A stretch of DNA of 64,000 bases from Ancylostoma caninum (GCA_037903475.1 JBAJFG010000094.1:186001-250000); one strand, 5' to 3'. Counted from the stretch's first letter, positions 1 through 14,341 are shown. A program made the numbers and translations. Notes: generated by a model not told the origin, from the sequence alone.

Positions 1-1590
1 CACGACCATTAGATACGCTTTGCATTCGTGAGCCTTCATTAAGCCTACATACTTCTTGGAATTCAGCATTTTGCAGAGATTTGCGAAAGTTTTCCAGAAT
101 GCTGAGCAAGCTGCCGGTGTTAAATATGCTCAGCATTCTGAAGGCTTGAATCTGCATGGTCGACTCGTTATGGATTTCGGCTCTTTACCCCCGCAGTCTT
201 GCTTTCCATCAAGTCGTAAATGTCATGTGAAGAAGAAAATCGTGCATGGATTGAGATATTGCTGCAATTCTCACAAGGTGTTCTCCCCTGAAGAACATTA
301 TTGCCTACCTTCTCGTAGAGTCTAATCATCATCATGGTGGGAGAATTGCTTCTAGCAAAGTCGACTGGAAAGACAGGATCTGACAGCGCCCAGTATCGGG
401 TTATCTGGTGAAGCTTACTTCAACGAAGGAGTTATCCAGACTACTCTCATGCATTCTGCCTGTTACTCAACAAATTTGTGTTACATTTCAGAAGTAGTTC
501 AGCAAAGGTTTTACTCAACGTAAAACTTTTGCTGAACTACTTCTTAAATGTAATACAAATTTGTGTAGATGAAGTGAAGATACCAACATTGTCATGGAGA
601 AAAGAGAAGATCATGCAGAAACGTGGAATAGTAGCGTGAAATAATATTATAGCTCACAGTCTGAACAATGATAAAAAAAGGTTTTATTCTGTTTGTCCCG
701 TGTGAGATCGGCGTCCTGAGAATGTGGAACTAAGAAATGAAGCTCAACAGTGAGATCATCATCAACACAGAAACCACCAACAAACTACAACATTAAAAGT
801 TTTGGCATAATTACTAACATTCTGAAAAGGACGAAATCCTCTTATATAAATCATGGTAGTGCAACAAAATTTTCTAGAGCGCGGGCGTAGGGGGAATAGC
901 ACGTGATCGCATGCTTTAGCCGTGAGGCTCGATTATAGACTGTGGCTCGCGAGGATGCGCAGCTGACGGGGCATTCGGCCGATGTTTCGTCATAGGTGCA
1001 TAGACGTGGCGGAAGTCAGGCGCATTCGGGATTTCGCGGTGGGACCAGCCGCTAGCGGTCTCGAGCCCTCCGGGCGAGGCAGTTTTTACAACGATTTGAC
1101 GATGCATAGCAGCAGTGTACGGAGCAGAGTAGCCCCTCTACTGGAGCTTTGTCCGTAACTGCATTCAATCTTGGAACGCTGGACTTGAATCACTTTGAAA
1201 GGATGAGTGGAAGTCTTAGCGATAGGATTCACTCGGATTCCTTGCATAGGATGTTCTCTTTGCGCACCTCTCATTATTGAGGTCCCATGGGGATTATGCA
1301 GCTTGAGGATCCGTCTGCTTTTAAGAAGGGCAGTACAATCAAATACACAGGATGAACGAACGAAGAACACGTCATTATAAGCTGTTGTGACATTTTTTGG
1401 AACCAGTTGTGCAATTGATTAAACTTTCCAAATGTTGCAGAATAAAGGTTCGACTTTCTCTGAACCTTGGCATAGTCAGTTAGTTTCCAAATGTTCCCTA
1501 ACTTTCTTCCATTTTTTCCAAGATTTATAAAGAGTGCGGGTGCATTGATGACGGACTGATGTGCCGGAGCCCCGTAGTTCAGAAAAACAT
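1..1590. other. Intergenic, no gene recognised
   Basis: No exon series with splice sites and family resemblance was seen on either strand. The stretch contains the long hairpin described separately and a GC-rich block at about 880-1080 that contrasts with AT-rich surroundings. The block keeps short open frames on the minus strand but resembles no protein I know. Confidence 0.5.
471..563. repeat. Long hairpin, 44-bp arms, 5-nt loop
   Basis: Arms 471-514 and 520-563 are reverse complements with three mismatches in 44 positions, separated by the loop tcaac. The structure is much more complementary than a typical animal pre-miRNA and about as long as one. It could be a fold-back element, a double-stranded RNA source or a miRNA-like hairpin; the sequence alone cannot decide. 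Confidence 0.75.
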
Positions 1591-1990
1591 CAGGAAGGGT
1601 GTCCACCGATCGAGAAAGGGTGGCCCAGTAGTGGAGAAAACGGCAGGATACGGGTCCACCGATGGGGATTTGGTCCGCCATGGCCCAATAGTGGGGAAAA
1701 CGGCAGGGTACGGATCTATCGATGGAGAATGGGTCCGCAAGGGGCCCAATATTGGGAAAAGCGCTGGGACACGGGTCTCACCGATGGATTGGGTCTACCC
1801 TGGCCCAATAGTGGGAGAAACGCCAGGATAGAGATCCACGAATGGAGAATGGGTCTTCCCTGGTCCAAAAGTGAGAGGAGCGCCTGGATACGGGTCCACG
1901 GATGGAGAATGGGTCCGCATGGTTCTCATTAATGGGGAAAATGCCAGGATACGTGTCCACAGATGGAGAATGGGTCCGCATGGTTCCCAT
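1591..1990. repeat. 60-bp minisatellite, about 6.7 copies
   Basis: Units of 60 bp (one of 61) contain the recurring words TGGCCCAATAGTGGGGAAAA and GATGGAGAATGGGTCCGCA. Copies differ at several positions each, so the array is not recent. The period is a multiple of three, which keeps reading frames open on both strands; I read those frames as a by-product of the repeat and not as genes. Confidence 0.85.
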
Positions 1991-4900
1991 TAGTTCCCAT
2001 TCCGCAACGCTCATTTGTGTCTCAGACGACTCCCTCTTCTTCCTCCCTGTACATTGAAGCAGAAGCTCATCAGTTGGACTATCTCAGCAACGTGATGGTT
2101 GAATCATTTCAGGTGATTATTCGCACGGCATTGGTTACACTGTGTTCTTCACAAGCACTAAAGCCATGTGAAAGATACTCCTGCGCAGAGATGAAAGTGG
2201 CCACTCGCAACGGGTCCATAGGCATGAAAGAAATGTGACAAAAAAGTAGTAGTATCATCGCATCGGAAATTAGCTTTACATGTAGGTGCGTGATTAAAAA
2301 TTTGCAAGGAAGGCTAGGATCGCGAGAAGACTCGAGGCCTGACGAGGCGGCCAGGTCCGTAGATTATACGCAACTCATAAGAAGGGTTTTGTATTTGAGC
2401 TCAGTTAATGATTAGTTCTGCTTATTTGCTAATTTCCTAAGCATTTCGCACGTGTGGTGCTTTTGCACATACCTCAAGTGGCTGCCTTACACTTTCTAGC
2501 GTCCCAAAGGGGCGCTAGTACTTATAAAGAAATACTAATAAATACTAATACTTATACAGGGCGAATTGCCTACTGAATTTGTTTCAAATGGTGTTATTCC
2601 ATAGCTAGACCGCTAAAAAACTTGAACTGTTCGCGAGTGGTTGTATAGTTATGAAACGTTGAGGAAACTGATAAAGTTGAAATAAAAGTTAGGTAAAAAA
2701 CTAACCCAATTAAAACTGATGCACAGAGATTGTTCTCATCCCTGAATTTGATGGATGAAACAGAAGAAGTCTCACCTGGCTGCATCTTTTGGCACTGCAA
2801 AAGATAGGGTGGATGTATAGCTATAAAACGCAATGTACATATGTACGCTACCAGAAAGAAACACAGAAATGTCGGCCAAGATCTTTGCAAAAGAAGCCCA
2901 ACACTTGTTACACTCTATGTTACTGCAACCGCGACCAAGAACGAGCAAATATAATAGTAACTAACAATAGTAGTCGAAAGGTTCCAAGTCAACAATGCCA
3001 ACGCCTCTCTTCGCGTCGTACGCTTCAGGAAACTGCTCTCGTACATGTTGTACTCCATCGTTTTTTTTGCTGGATCGCGATCCAAGTGAAAAGGTTAGGC
3101 TGATATTGCGAAAAAAGACCCTCCGCTTCCTATATTAATGTGCTAATTTGTGAAAAACCTTGATGTGCAATTTATCGGCATAAAAAAGAAAAGCAGTGCA
3201 GGTAGTTTGTTGGCTGCCGTATGGGCATGTTTCTTCTATGGAGAATCAGTCCATCTGTCTCTTTTCTCTATACGACTCAGAATGCTGACTGATTATAGCT
3301 TAGCTCACAATCCGTGTTGCTGCTCAGTGGACCGTGACTAGAAAAAATCAGCAAATTCTCTCTCTATCGTCATGTGCAAGTGCCGTCTCCGCTTTCTCAC
3401 AATGTGGTTAGAGACACATTCTCCTTGTAACCGAAATTCCATAGATTTTTCCTTTATGGTTTTCTGCCTATCCCGCCTCATGTGATCTCTTTCTCATGTA
3501 CTTATCCCTCCAAGAAAGCAGCTCATGGAAATTATAACGATTTTTTTTGCGAACGAACCTACAAACGACCCATCGAAACAAAAGGCATGATGGTGGCAAT
3601 TAAAAGAATCAACTATTTTGATTAAAAAACACTTTTCACAGCTTCTGTTGTATTGATTTTCATTCTTGTCAAACTTATAGGTTCCAAGGCAATCAGTTAC
3701 TGGTGAGAATGTCTCGTCCAATCACAGCAGAGTCAGCTCATCACATCGAATTACGGTATGTGAAGATGCTAACCTACTGTATGGTCCTATAGGCTCTGTA
3801 AACGAAGGCTTAAAAGACTAGAAATTTCAGTGATTGAAATGTCTCCCCACCCCCAAATCGGCAAACGCATGTTATCAAAATACATAGCACACATAGATAG
3901 TACCACACCTAAGGTGACCTCTTGAACTTTTTTTTTAAATTTCTGATTGTGAGCTGTTCCATGACCGCAATGTAATCGCTTCGAATAAGTATTATAGATA
4001 GATCCAAGTGTGTGTGCAAAGGCTATATGATGGAAAACATGGAAATTTCTCGAGTAAGGTGCACTTATACCTCTTCAGAATGACATCTATGACATGCAAA
4101 AAGCTTTCCTCACATCGCGCTTTGAGAACGGTAACGAGCCTAGACGCCTAAAAACTGTTATGTGCACACTTCTTGCATAGGAATTTGGCTAATCCTGGAA
4201 GCATTAGAGAGAGATTCCTGAAGTTTTTTCTTATTAGATTTTCATGAACCACATCTTGAAACGTAAACGATGGCAGAGCAGTTAATGTGCAGGCTGTGCT
4301 GATTTGCACCTCAGTTTTTCTCATCATCCATGAGATGGACCGAGCGCTTCCTCATTCGAAGTTGAAGAGGAAGTAATGGTGTTTTTCCCTTTAATTCTCA
4401 TGGGCGTCTCTTCGTGCGCCACCTCGGAACAGCACGCGACTAACCCGTTTCTTGGAAGGGTCGCATTAACATATATTGAAACCATTAACCACTGAGGACT
4501 CGCAGCCTGAAAAAGCAGGAAATCATCCAGAAATCTGGTCGATATCTAGCCCTTATTTATAAAAGTACTCAGGGAGGTCGCAGTTGCAAGCGAAGCTAGC
4601 ATCAAGGAAAATCAGGCACTAGAAGAACGGCCAGACTGGTGGAATTTAAGCAAACTCGTAAAAAGAAGGAATTCCCATTTGTACTCAGTCGCCAGCTTTC
4701 CTTCTTTGCAATCTTCTGAAGACATCGCCAGCTTGAAGCTTTTGCAGACGGTACTAGAACTTACACAGAAAGGCTGAAAAAAAACCAGCGGATCAGCCCG
4801 TCGACACCTCGGCGCAGCCGTGATTGCGCACAAAGTCACAGACGCACTCCCAAAGCTACAAGGCTATGCGGGTGTCGTATCTAATGTAGGACCAGGGGAA

Positions 4901-7900
4901 ATGAACAGCAAGATCTTCTGTTATTGCTCAGGACCACGATAGCAGTATTATAATTTTATCAGCACTCCTACGCCATTAACATTGTATCCGGAATGCGGGG
5001 TTCCGCGTAGGTAAATATAATAGATGGCAGCATTTTGTAAATGCTGGGAAAATTAGAGGAATATCAGCACAATTTTTAGACGGATTAGCGAGAAGTTGAC
5101 ATTTTCCGGGACTTCCGTGAAAATTTGTGCCATTGCATCAACTTAGACAGTTTTTTTTTTCTGGAAGTTTAAAAGATTCCTTGTAGAGAGTGGTTCGAAC
5201 GAGATTTTGGAAAATAGAAGTCGCCGTGTTTTCATCTTCTCTCAGTCACACTTTATCTGTTAATCTACGCATATTCTCCCATCATTTATTTATTTATTTA
5301 TTTAAATGCACGTATTTGCGCTATACATTCACAGATTAAAACACAGAAAGGTGGTAGAAGAGCTCTCCAGTTCTACAAATCAAAAACCAACTCAAGACGT
5401 GCCCCTGATGTAGAGTATGCGATTTTTTTTCGCTGAAGTAAACTTCTAAATCGCAAAATCAGTGAGATAACAATGCGTTTGGCCCAGACTCTGATTGATT
5501 GATGATAACTTACTTACACTATTATGACCGATCCCTGTCACCATCAGCGCTGTTACTCACTATTCTGCAAAGTCACATTGCGTTCTTCATTTATTTGTTT
5601 CTTTTGGTTGCTATGAAGACAAGACAATAGACTATCACGCCTACGTGCGTATTAAAAGAATAAATAAATAAAATTTTCATGGCAGTAGCATTCCAACAGA
5701 ATCAAAAGAAAGCAGTTTCAGGTTTAAAAAATGCGTAGGACTACCACAGAGTGATAAGACTATAGACCCAATTACGTATCTCTGAAGAGGCTTGAAGGTG
5801 GCTCCCTGGCCCCTGCAGGATGTCGGACATAAATAACCAACTAAATACTAACTATTAACTAAATAACCACTGCGAGTACACCTCATTTCCTCGCGCAAAT
5901 TTATATTTGATTTTTTTTTGCCGGATGCTTGGATTATCATACAGGACGTCAATTCTATGCATATCTAGCTTTCACCGAAAATTGAGGAATTGTCATTTAG
6001 ACTGACATTATCATCAGGACTGTTCACGTCACAATGAAATGCTAGATGAACTTCTCATTTTTCGAAATTTTGCAAGTGGTCATGCACGCAGCGCTTTCTT
6101 TATTCGTTGCAGTGAACGATAACGTCATTTGAACTCACTGAAGTGGGGCTGCTAGGATTTCTGCTTTGTAGTCTTTCCATACTCCTTTCCTTGCAGAGTT
6201 CGGTGCACCAGTTCAAGTTTCAGTTCCTTTTATATTATTTGCGGTTCGAATTTCAGTTCTTTTCGTTTTATCTATTCACTCATTTATTTAATTGTTGACT
6301 TACCCATTCATTTTACGCACTAAATACACTGTTAGATGCGTTGACCACATACAGGGCAGAGCCAACTAAAGATGTGAAGCTGTACAAGATGCGGCAAAAC
6401 TCTTTGGATAAGCATAATCGCTCGCTCGAAACAGGTTCCCAATTCCTGTGGGGGTTTGCAGAAGCCTTCCACTATGGAACCTAGAAAAACCTCCAGAAAA
6501 ATTGAAAAATTCATAGGGTATCTCTAGGTTCATTGTTAGCTTCGATTTTGCAGTGACCAAAATTTTTGCCAACAAACACAAACAACAAATCGCGCTACCA
6601 TAGCTGTTTTCGCCTGTTTAACGGCGACTTCACCGCTGTTTTGTGATAGACGTGCCACTTCGCTCTTTCTTAATGTATATATGCTATTTTGGGACTTATA
6701 GCAGGATGAACTTGCTTTCTAAAGTATTTCTATTTTCTACAAAGGTGAACAGTCGCCTATCGAGGTCCTACATTTATCTTTAAAGATTCCGTGGTGTCTC
6801 GAAGATTCCATGGGCCAAGGCTTTTTCAACATCACACGAGAATTTGGACTCTGCTCCGAAACTTAGAGGTGGCCCGAGATGAATTTGAATTCATCAGTGT
6901 GCGCGCCGGGGCCATTGTCTCATCTACTACTTTCTAAGTCTGTGGAGGAAATTTTAGGATCAAAAATATCATTTATGTCTACAGCTAAACTGCCGACGTA
7001 TAACAACTACCGATTTTTTTTTCAATTTCTCCCTCCCCATGTTTTGAAGATCGATTATTCTTGTCCAACGACTTCTGCAGCACCGTGCAGAAAGAAGTCT
7101 TTCGATATGTGAAGAAATGAATGCCTGTAGAAAGCTACATGTAGACATGGGAAGTGAAAAGAAAAGAAACCCCAGACAGAGCGCTGCTTCCCAAACCAAC
7201 TACAACAATGGGAAGCCTTCAGGCGATTCTTGTATCAAAACAAGTAGGCAAAAGCATAAACAATTCTCAAAAGGAAGCAGGTAGACACTGAAAACTGATG
7301 GTTTTCTATCTTTCATTTCCTCGGCCTTCTAAGGAAAAAACATTGAAGGTATTAGTAAATTTCTTCGTTGACACAACCAGCAAACCTGTGCTGGTGACAC
7401 TGTGCTTCTGGCGCATAACCGCAGGATGCAAAATGGATGGTGTGCCAACCTAAGGAAGAGAAAAAGGTGAGACTGCACCTCAAAATGGAGAACAGGGGGC
7501 AAAAGGAATAAGAAAGCGATCCTCAGGCCCTTCTAAGGTCCGGCTAGATGAGGTGACACCTGTGGACACAGACGCGTACCTCTGGTTTGGGTGACCATCA
7601 AAATAAACCGCGACTTGAAGCAGGAATTTATCGAGAGAAGGAGAGTGGGAAATGTATGCACAGTACCATGAGATATGTAGTGTCTGCGAAGAGGAAACAA
7701 AAGTTAAAGGCTGAACCTTCAACCTATTCACGACCGCGCACTTTTTCTCGTTTTCCACATTTTCTCAGTTCCTGCGAAATTCCAGCGTAATTTTTTATAA
7801 TTACATTGACATAATCATTAGCCACCGTCCAAGAAGGTCGCTGAGATCATAAAGGCCTAGTGGTCTCTCATATTGAACCATGCGAAGAAGGTGCGCCTCA

Positions 7901-8255
7901 CCGGTGAGTCGTCAGTGGGTTAAATTGCATGCTATGGCGGCTTTGTGGTACGGTAAGGCCAAATAACAAATGCTGGTGTGCCTCAGATTTCCACTAAACT
8001 ACGTAAATGCCTCCTCAAGAGCAGCCGTTCCCGTATTGCATGGCCTTAGTTATCATAAATTTTTAAATAAAAAATAAATAAAAATAAATAAAATAAAAAA
8101 AGCAAAAATTGCCAATGTTTCGCAGACTCTAATCAGCAGCTGAAGACCCCTTTTTAAATCTCAAGACGCTATGTCTGTACAAAGATTTCTAACAGCTTTT
8201 TTTACAGTTTTCTGACATTTCTAACAACACATTACCAAGCAAAATCACTATATAC
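1991..8255. other. Intergenic, no gene recognised
   Basis: AT-rich sequence with short ATTT microsatellites (for example about 5283-5305) and no convincing exon chain. A plus-strand stretch at about 4590-4760 has exon-like composition but matches nothing I recognise and is soon interrupted by stops. I see no RNA gene. Confidence 0.4.
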
Positions 8256-8512
8256 CAGTGGCAGGCGCAGGGGGGGGAGGTGACCTTCCCCGAGAATGAA
8301 TCGCCAAATTTTCGAAATTACTTTAAAATACAAATGAAAATCCCGTATTAGTTTATTTTTAACTGTTTATTTTGTTATTTTTCATATATTTATTATTTAT
8401 TATTATAACTAATGTTTTTATTAATTTTATTTGTCATCTGGGTCGCAAAACGGCGAAGACCCCACTTTTTTCCAAACGCCCCACTTCCGCCCACTTTCTG
8501 CCTCTGCCACTG
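8256..8512 (+). mobile_element. hAT-like MITE, family 1, copy A
   Basis: The element begins CAGTGGCAGGCGCAG and ends TCTGCCTCTGCCACTG, giving inverted ends of about 16 bp with few mismatches. The interior is AT-rich, with a GC-rich shoulder at each end and no coding capacity. It is the reverse complement of the copy at 50335-50614, sharing the stretch around CAAATTTTCGAAATTACTTT. The flanking 8-mers (ctatatac and ttacgtat) match poorly, so the target duplication has decayed or the insertion is old. Confidence 0.8.
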
Positions 8513-11500
8513 TTACGTATATACAGTGCACTTCTACATAAAAAGAGGATGAGTTGAGGATGTACCAAAGCGTGGAAGGCTCCTTGATGTCATAAATATA
8601 GAAAAACTTGCATGAAGGTAAGTCAAGATAGTAAAAGTTACTTATGTACGTCATCCTCTTTGCCAGGAGCTGAGAAGGCAATGTCAAGAGTAATCTATCG
8701 CTCCGAGCGCAATATCGCTCCAGAAGCTTCAATTCGAGAAGGATATAAATAAATCCGGAGCTAGAATCAGAAGAGCAGAACCATACAATGCAAAGGAGAA
8801 ACGTAGGACCTTATGACTAATATTTTTTATTCTAAAGGATAATTAGATGATTGAGGATACTTCTGTCTCTGAGCCTCATTCTTATCTAGTTCTTATTTGG
8901 ATTTGTTTTGGGCTCTTAGCAGATGCGTTTATTTCCGGCATGTCTTCAGCGATTAACGCCTTCGTCAGACCTTAACAGCAGGAAATGTTATTATACAATA
9001 TCATCAATTGCTTTACAATGCTGAGATAAGCAATATAAGCAAATCTACGGTGTGGCAAGACGACAATAGTGGTTCTGACAACCGACACGGAGATGCTAAT
9101 CTATATAACATGATTTTGTTGACAGAGGACGCTACTGATGGCAAAGAAGGGCCTCACCCTCTAGGTGTTGGTGACAGAATGAAGAGAGGTGGGTTGGTTC
9201 AGAGAGCAGGAGGAAAATAAGTTACAAAGAGGCTTAGAAAAAAGTGGTATATGCATGTCACACTCTTCGAGAGAATAAGGACGCAAAGGAAATGAAGAAT
9301 TTCCTAATTGCTTTGTGAATGTATGCACAAACACTTTGGATTGAAACCAAATAAAAAAGAGAGTTGCGAGGGAAACGTTCATAGTGGTTGGATGAAACTG
9401 TCCCAAAACTGATTCAAATTCCAGAAAGAAGTGGAGTTTCACAAAAACGTAGCAGCTGCTGATCAGACTCAGTGGTGTAGACATTTGAGTTATGATAATA
9501 GCCACATGTGCGTAAATGTATAGGAATGACGTAAAAAAAATTAAAGTCGCTCCTTAGTTAATGAATATAAGACGACGCTGAACAGCCAAGAAGATGCGTA
9601 TGGGTGTGATGAAGACAGCCTCCCTCCTGATCAAATAGCAGCGAACTGATCTCATTCCCGTGGACCCTAATGTGATTACCAAACACATGAAGAAAACTTT
9701 AGGGAGAGGCAACAACATCCCCGCAGACTATTTGATTATTTCGTTCGCCTCATGCAAGGTTTCAGTCAAGGAACTGAGTGTTTTCTTCAAATGCACTGAG
9801 TTCTCGAAATACGTTGATTTATAAGAAATATCTTTGAAATTCCACAGAAATTTGCGAACGTCCTCGAAGGAAGATAATACCAGTGAGATTGAAAGAAAAC
9901 TATGTAGATTAGAGCTCGATGTAATTTGAACCTTCTCAGCAATTTCCTCGCAGAATTCTCTATCCGTTCCACTGTCCAAGAAAATTTGTCTCTAGCAAAG
10001 AGGACTCATTCTAGAGCATCATGTATGTAGCTTGCATCAGCAGTGGGAAAAACCGTTATAAAGAATCTCGGTATCTCAAAGTGTGATCCACGAATCAGCA
10101 AGAATTCAGTTTTGCAGCACATGATTTTGTCAAAAGGCTTATTTGAGAAAATATTATAAAGGAAAACATAGGCTCATACAGAGCAGTGACAAGAGGCTTA
10201 GTTCCCACGTACATGGATGATGGTTCAATGCTCAGCACGGACCAATCAAGCTGCCCATCTTTCGATGATTCAAAAATATTGGACCCGAATGCGCCCAAGA
10301 AATTCGTCATGATAAATATATTAACGTGCCCAAATTAACCCTTTAGCTGGCACTCAACTATAACATATTGACCCTCATGTATAACAGCTGCTAACTTGGG
10401 TGGTTACACCTGTGGCTATAGGATCACGCATCTATAGAGCGATACATACGAGTCCTGAAGCAAGATAGTTTGCACGCCTGTACGTCACGGCCTGGATTTG
10501 GAAGCATAAGTAATCTCATGCTCGTAGGTATGATTACATATAGGTAGCAGATAGGCATAGAAAAGTTTTACGTTGGTGAAGGGCAGGTGCCAGGGAGCAT
10601 ATGCATCATTGAAATTTTATTTATTTATTTATTTATCATGTGCACTCAGAGGTGCTCACTCACAATAACAGCAAGGTAAAGGGAAACACTTAACAGCTGG
10701 CATAAAATAATGTGAAAAAAAATCAAACATAGAAGAATCAAAAGAACTGAAACAAACAAACACTAGAAAGCAAAAGTAAAACGCTGGCTATCATGACAAT
10801 CAACGAAACCCAACTGGACCCTAACGGCCAATATCTTAAGCTCTTCTGAGCCTCAAAGAATAATTTGATAGATCGCGTGGAAACAGATCCAGAAGACCAA
10901 CAAGGCCCCGCGTACCAGTTCAGGTACAATACCTGGGAGGGTTAGTAAAGCACGAGATCACCCGTGGCAAACGTGTTGACACCTCACAAGTTTACGTTTG
11001 CTACGGATAACTTCAATGAAGCATCCGGGAACAGGTTAAAGGCAGTGTGTCACCCCGTTTCGTGGGCTGAAAATACGTACAGACTCCAGACCTCCTCGTC
11101 ACCCTAATTCCAAAGATGTACGTCAAAGGTCATAAAAACCCCGTTTTCGGAGGGTCCGAAAGTGCAGTTCATGGACCAGCTGGACGGAGCGGTCCGTGAA
11201 TGTGCTGGTTGCCCATCACGTCTGCAGCGCTGGCCAACACGTCTAGACGTGTCCGATCGATGAGATCAACGGCCTCACGCATCCACTCGGGTCGACAAAC
11301 TGTTACAAATCCCGTCTCTAAAAACGTTTAGAAAAGGGGTTCAAGGACCTTTTTGTAAAATTTTAGGTATACCGTTGAATTCAGCGTGTCGAGGAGATTC
11401 AGAATGTGGTAAAAGCTCAGACAAGAAAACGAAGTTACACACTGCCTTTGAGTGCGAATTCCGTAAATTTAGATACGTTAACACGTTCATCGTGAGCAAT

Positions 11501-13270
11501 ATACGTGATGCATCCGAGCAAGGATGTACCCCGTCTAAACTGTAAATTGTAGATTGATCTACTGGGATCAGAACCAGCTTCGTTTGACTCATGCTGCGAC
11601 GATAGAAAGATGGCAAACATAGATTAGAAGACTACGAAAATGTTCCTTTATCTCTGGAAGAAGAAGTGACCTCGAGGAATGTGAAGAAACCGGTATTTAA
11701 GGACGAATGATAAGAGAGGCAACTCAAGATGATCTATTATTTTTCATGAATAATTCCCCTGAAATATGTAGAGAACAAATATGTTGCGCTCAGTTTTCTC
11801 AGGACACCTTTGGGGCTGTGATATTAGAGAAGACCTTGAATTATGACGTATTGGATTAGGATATTAACGCCTCATCCACTACTCCGTAACTTCCATCATG
11901 TTTTCGCTACTTGGAACGTGTTAGTGAAAATTAGGAATAGATTAACTTCATGCTGTGACTTCGATTTACTTCCCGATACCAAAGAAAGAAGTATTCCAAG
12001 TTTTGTAGAATGTTACGTCATTCATATATTTCACAATAAGTTCCATAATTGATGATACCGAATAAACAAGAAAAAAAGCAGATACATGATGGGCCAAAAT
12101 TCCAGAGACTGATCAAAAGATTCCCATCTAGCATTGGTAAACAAGTTGAGTCTTCTTTTGCCTCTAAAGGGCAAGCTATACAGAATACGTCAGGCACAGT
12201 CGCGCGTCAGACGCACGCATCTATTTACACAAGATTTTCCATGAACAATGGTCAACGTGGCATGCACTTCTTGAATGAAAATACAACGCAGACGCCGCAA
12301 CTCGGCAAACGCGTGCGTCTAATTGCGTCTGAGCTATGTCAGGGCTGCGAGTGGGTCTAGCACCTCATCATTATGAGAAGCATAATGTTACTGAATAGGT
12401 AGGTACTTGTATAGAGAAGTGAATGAAGAGAAATTTTTTGGACTATGACTATGTTTTTGCCCCGAAAGGCTATTATAACGAGAACACAGAAAAATTAGGA
12501 GATATGGCTTCTGGCGTGAAATCAGCGCAAGAATTCCTAATACGTAGCTTCCTTTCCACTTCTTTCTCGGTGTTTCAATAAGGGAATCTAGCCTATCCCT
12601 CTGGAAATTTAAATTTTTAATATCCTAAAATAAGTTCGTCCATTACGCAAAAAGTGATGGTGGTTTAATTAGGTGTATATGTTCTGAGTGTGATTACTTT
12701 TCAACAGCATTACGTTGCTGATAATCAACCGGCTCTATCTGCCTGCTTTTCTTTTGCCTATGGAAGTGAAATTTCACACATTTTCAGTAAAATTTTTCTA
12801 TAATTGGTTGAATTCTTTGACTTTCCCTAGGCAAAGCTCTGGGGCTTCAAGGAGGAGTGGATGGCAAAGTGATCATTTTGCCGTTTTCAGTCAAATCGTT
12901 TGAAGAACTTCAACGTGTATTCTAGTGATGTGATCTTGCACGAAGAGATTACCCATTCACTTCTGACGGCCAAATGTTTTACGTTTGATGAACAAGTCCT
13001 CCATGCGGCTTTGGAAGTGGACGAAAGATTGATTACTGAAGGAAGACTGACTACTGACTGTTGACTCAAGCCAACAGTGGACTTCATCTTCTCCGTTGGC
13101 TCAAAAAACTCAATAAAATATGGAAATTGACTCTGCAAGAGCGCTGCAACCGAAAAATCGTCCAAAGACTATCGGAGCATTTATTGAAGTTCTGCAAGGA
13201 GGAAATGCCAGATGATTTCGCACAGAGCTAACAATATTTGTTGTATGCAAAAGGGTTTCGGTGAGTTCCT
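8513..13270. other. Intergenic, no confident gene
   Basis: Mostly unassigned. Two minus-strand open stretches (10310-10095 and 9979-9728) have protein-like composition and could be exons of an unrecognised or decaying gene, but I found no splice chain linking them and no family match. An ATTT microsatellite lies near 10615-10640 and a higher-GC block lies at about 11000-11300. Confidence 0.35.
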
Positions 13271-13274
13271 ACGA

Positions 13275-14341
13275 CATAGATGATGGAGGACAAGAAATAT
13301 TACAGTTGTGGAGTCTTGTCTCCCATCTTTTTCCTTATCTTTACATCCGAAATAGCTGAACTTTTGCAAAATTAGAGAATCCGATGCATTCAATATGCAG
13401 ATTGGGTAAAGATCTATCAATCAGTGAGAAATCAATGAACCTGAAGATAAGAATAAAGCACAAGATGTCATTAACTGCTTGGCTGATTGGTCTAAGAAGT
13501 GGCATTTACTACTTTCATTGGGTAAAACTTATCATCTCAGAATTGGATTCATTCGGATCAGATACTACTGACTCTTTTGAAGTGCCAAGTATTACTTCTG
13601 TTACAGACTTAGGGTTTCACTATGATCATAAGCTTGATTTTATCTCACAGTACTCAATTATGTGTAGCAAGGCACACACGCGCACATTCCAAATATTCAA
13701 AGCTCTTTCCACTACTGATCAAAATCTACTTTTACTAGCTTACAAAATGTATGTTCGTCCTCCAATGGAGTGCTGATCTACTGTAATCAACCCATGTAAG
13801 AAAAAGGATATTGCAAAACTCGAAAGAGTACAAAATGACTTCACTTGAAAAATACTTATCAGGAAAGGAAGTTTTTCTTACTCAAACTTCCCTTGTGCGA
13901 CAAGAAGGAATCGTTACCTTGATATTCTCTCTCTTGAATCTAGACGACGATTTTTCGATGTTCGCATGGTTTATAAGATACTACATGAATGGGATATCGA
14001 CAAAGCTAAACAATTCCTTGCATTAGTGATATCCATAACTAAGAGTGGTGAATTTAAAATGTTTTTATGGACGACCCCTCTGTAAAAGCTATGAGCTTAA
14101 CAGTACGAGCGGGAGCGGCATATCTCTCTCTGTGCAGGAGTGCACCTGCTCTAAACTCTCTAGCAGCCCCCAAAAGATTTGTCAGTACCAATATAACTAT
14201 CTTTTAACAAAATAATGGTGCAGTCTCAGCTTGTTATGACAGCATGCAATGAAATGTTAACACTGACCACTACTCGTATGTAATGATTACTATTCTTTTA
14301 ACGTCCATCTTAAACAGCGTAGTAAATGTATGTATGTATGT
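13275..14341 (+). mobile_element. Decayed non-LTR retrotransposon (reverse transcriptase 3' part)
   Basis: Plus-strand frames, broken by stops and shifts, match the end of a Jockey/CR1-type reverse transcriptase. About 13316-13370 reads like VLSP..FLIF..EIA. About 13391-13420 reads IQYADWVKIY, the YADD catalytic box with the second Asp changed to Trp. From 13600 to 14010 follow the thumb-region motifs TSVTDLGFHYDHKL, a KMYVRP motif, KKKDIAKLERVQ and MVYKILHEWDID. The remnant ends near a short TGTA repeat (14326-14341), a plausible 3' tail. It cannot encode an active enzyme. The clade assignment is tentative. Confidence 0.75.

Noticed and set aside
1559..1932. Overlapping open frames of 90-123 codons
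   Set aside because: They are by-products of the 60-bp minisatellite, open on both strands, with no splice or start evidence.
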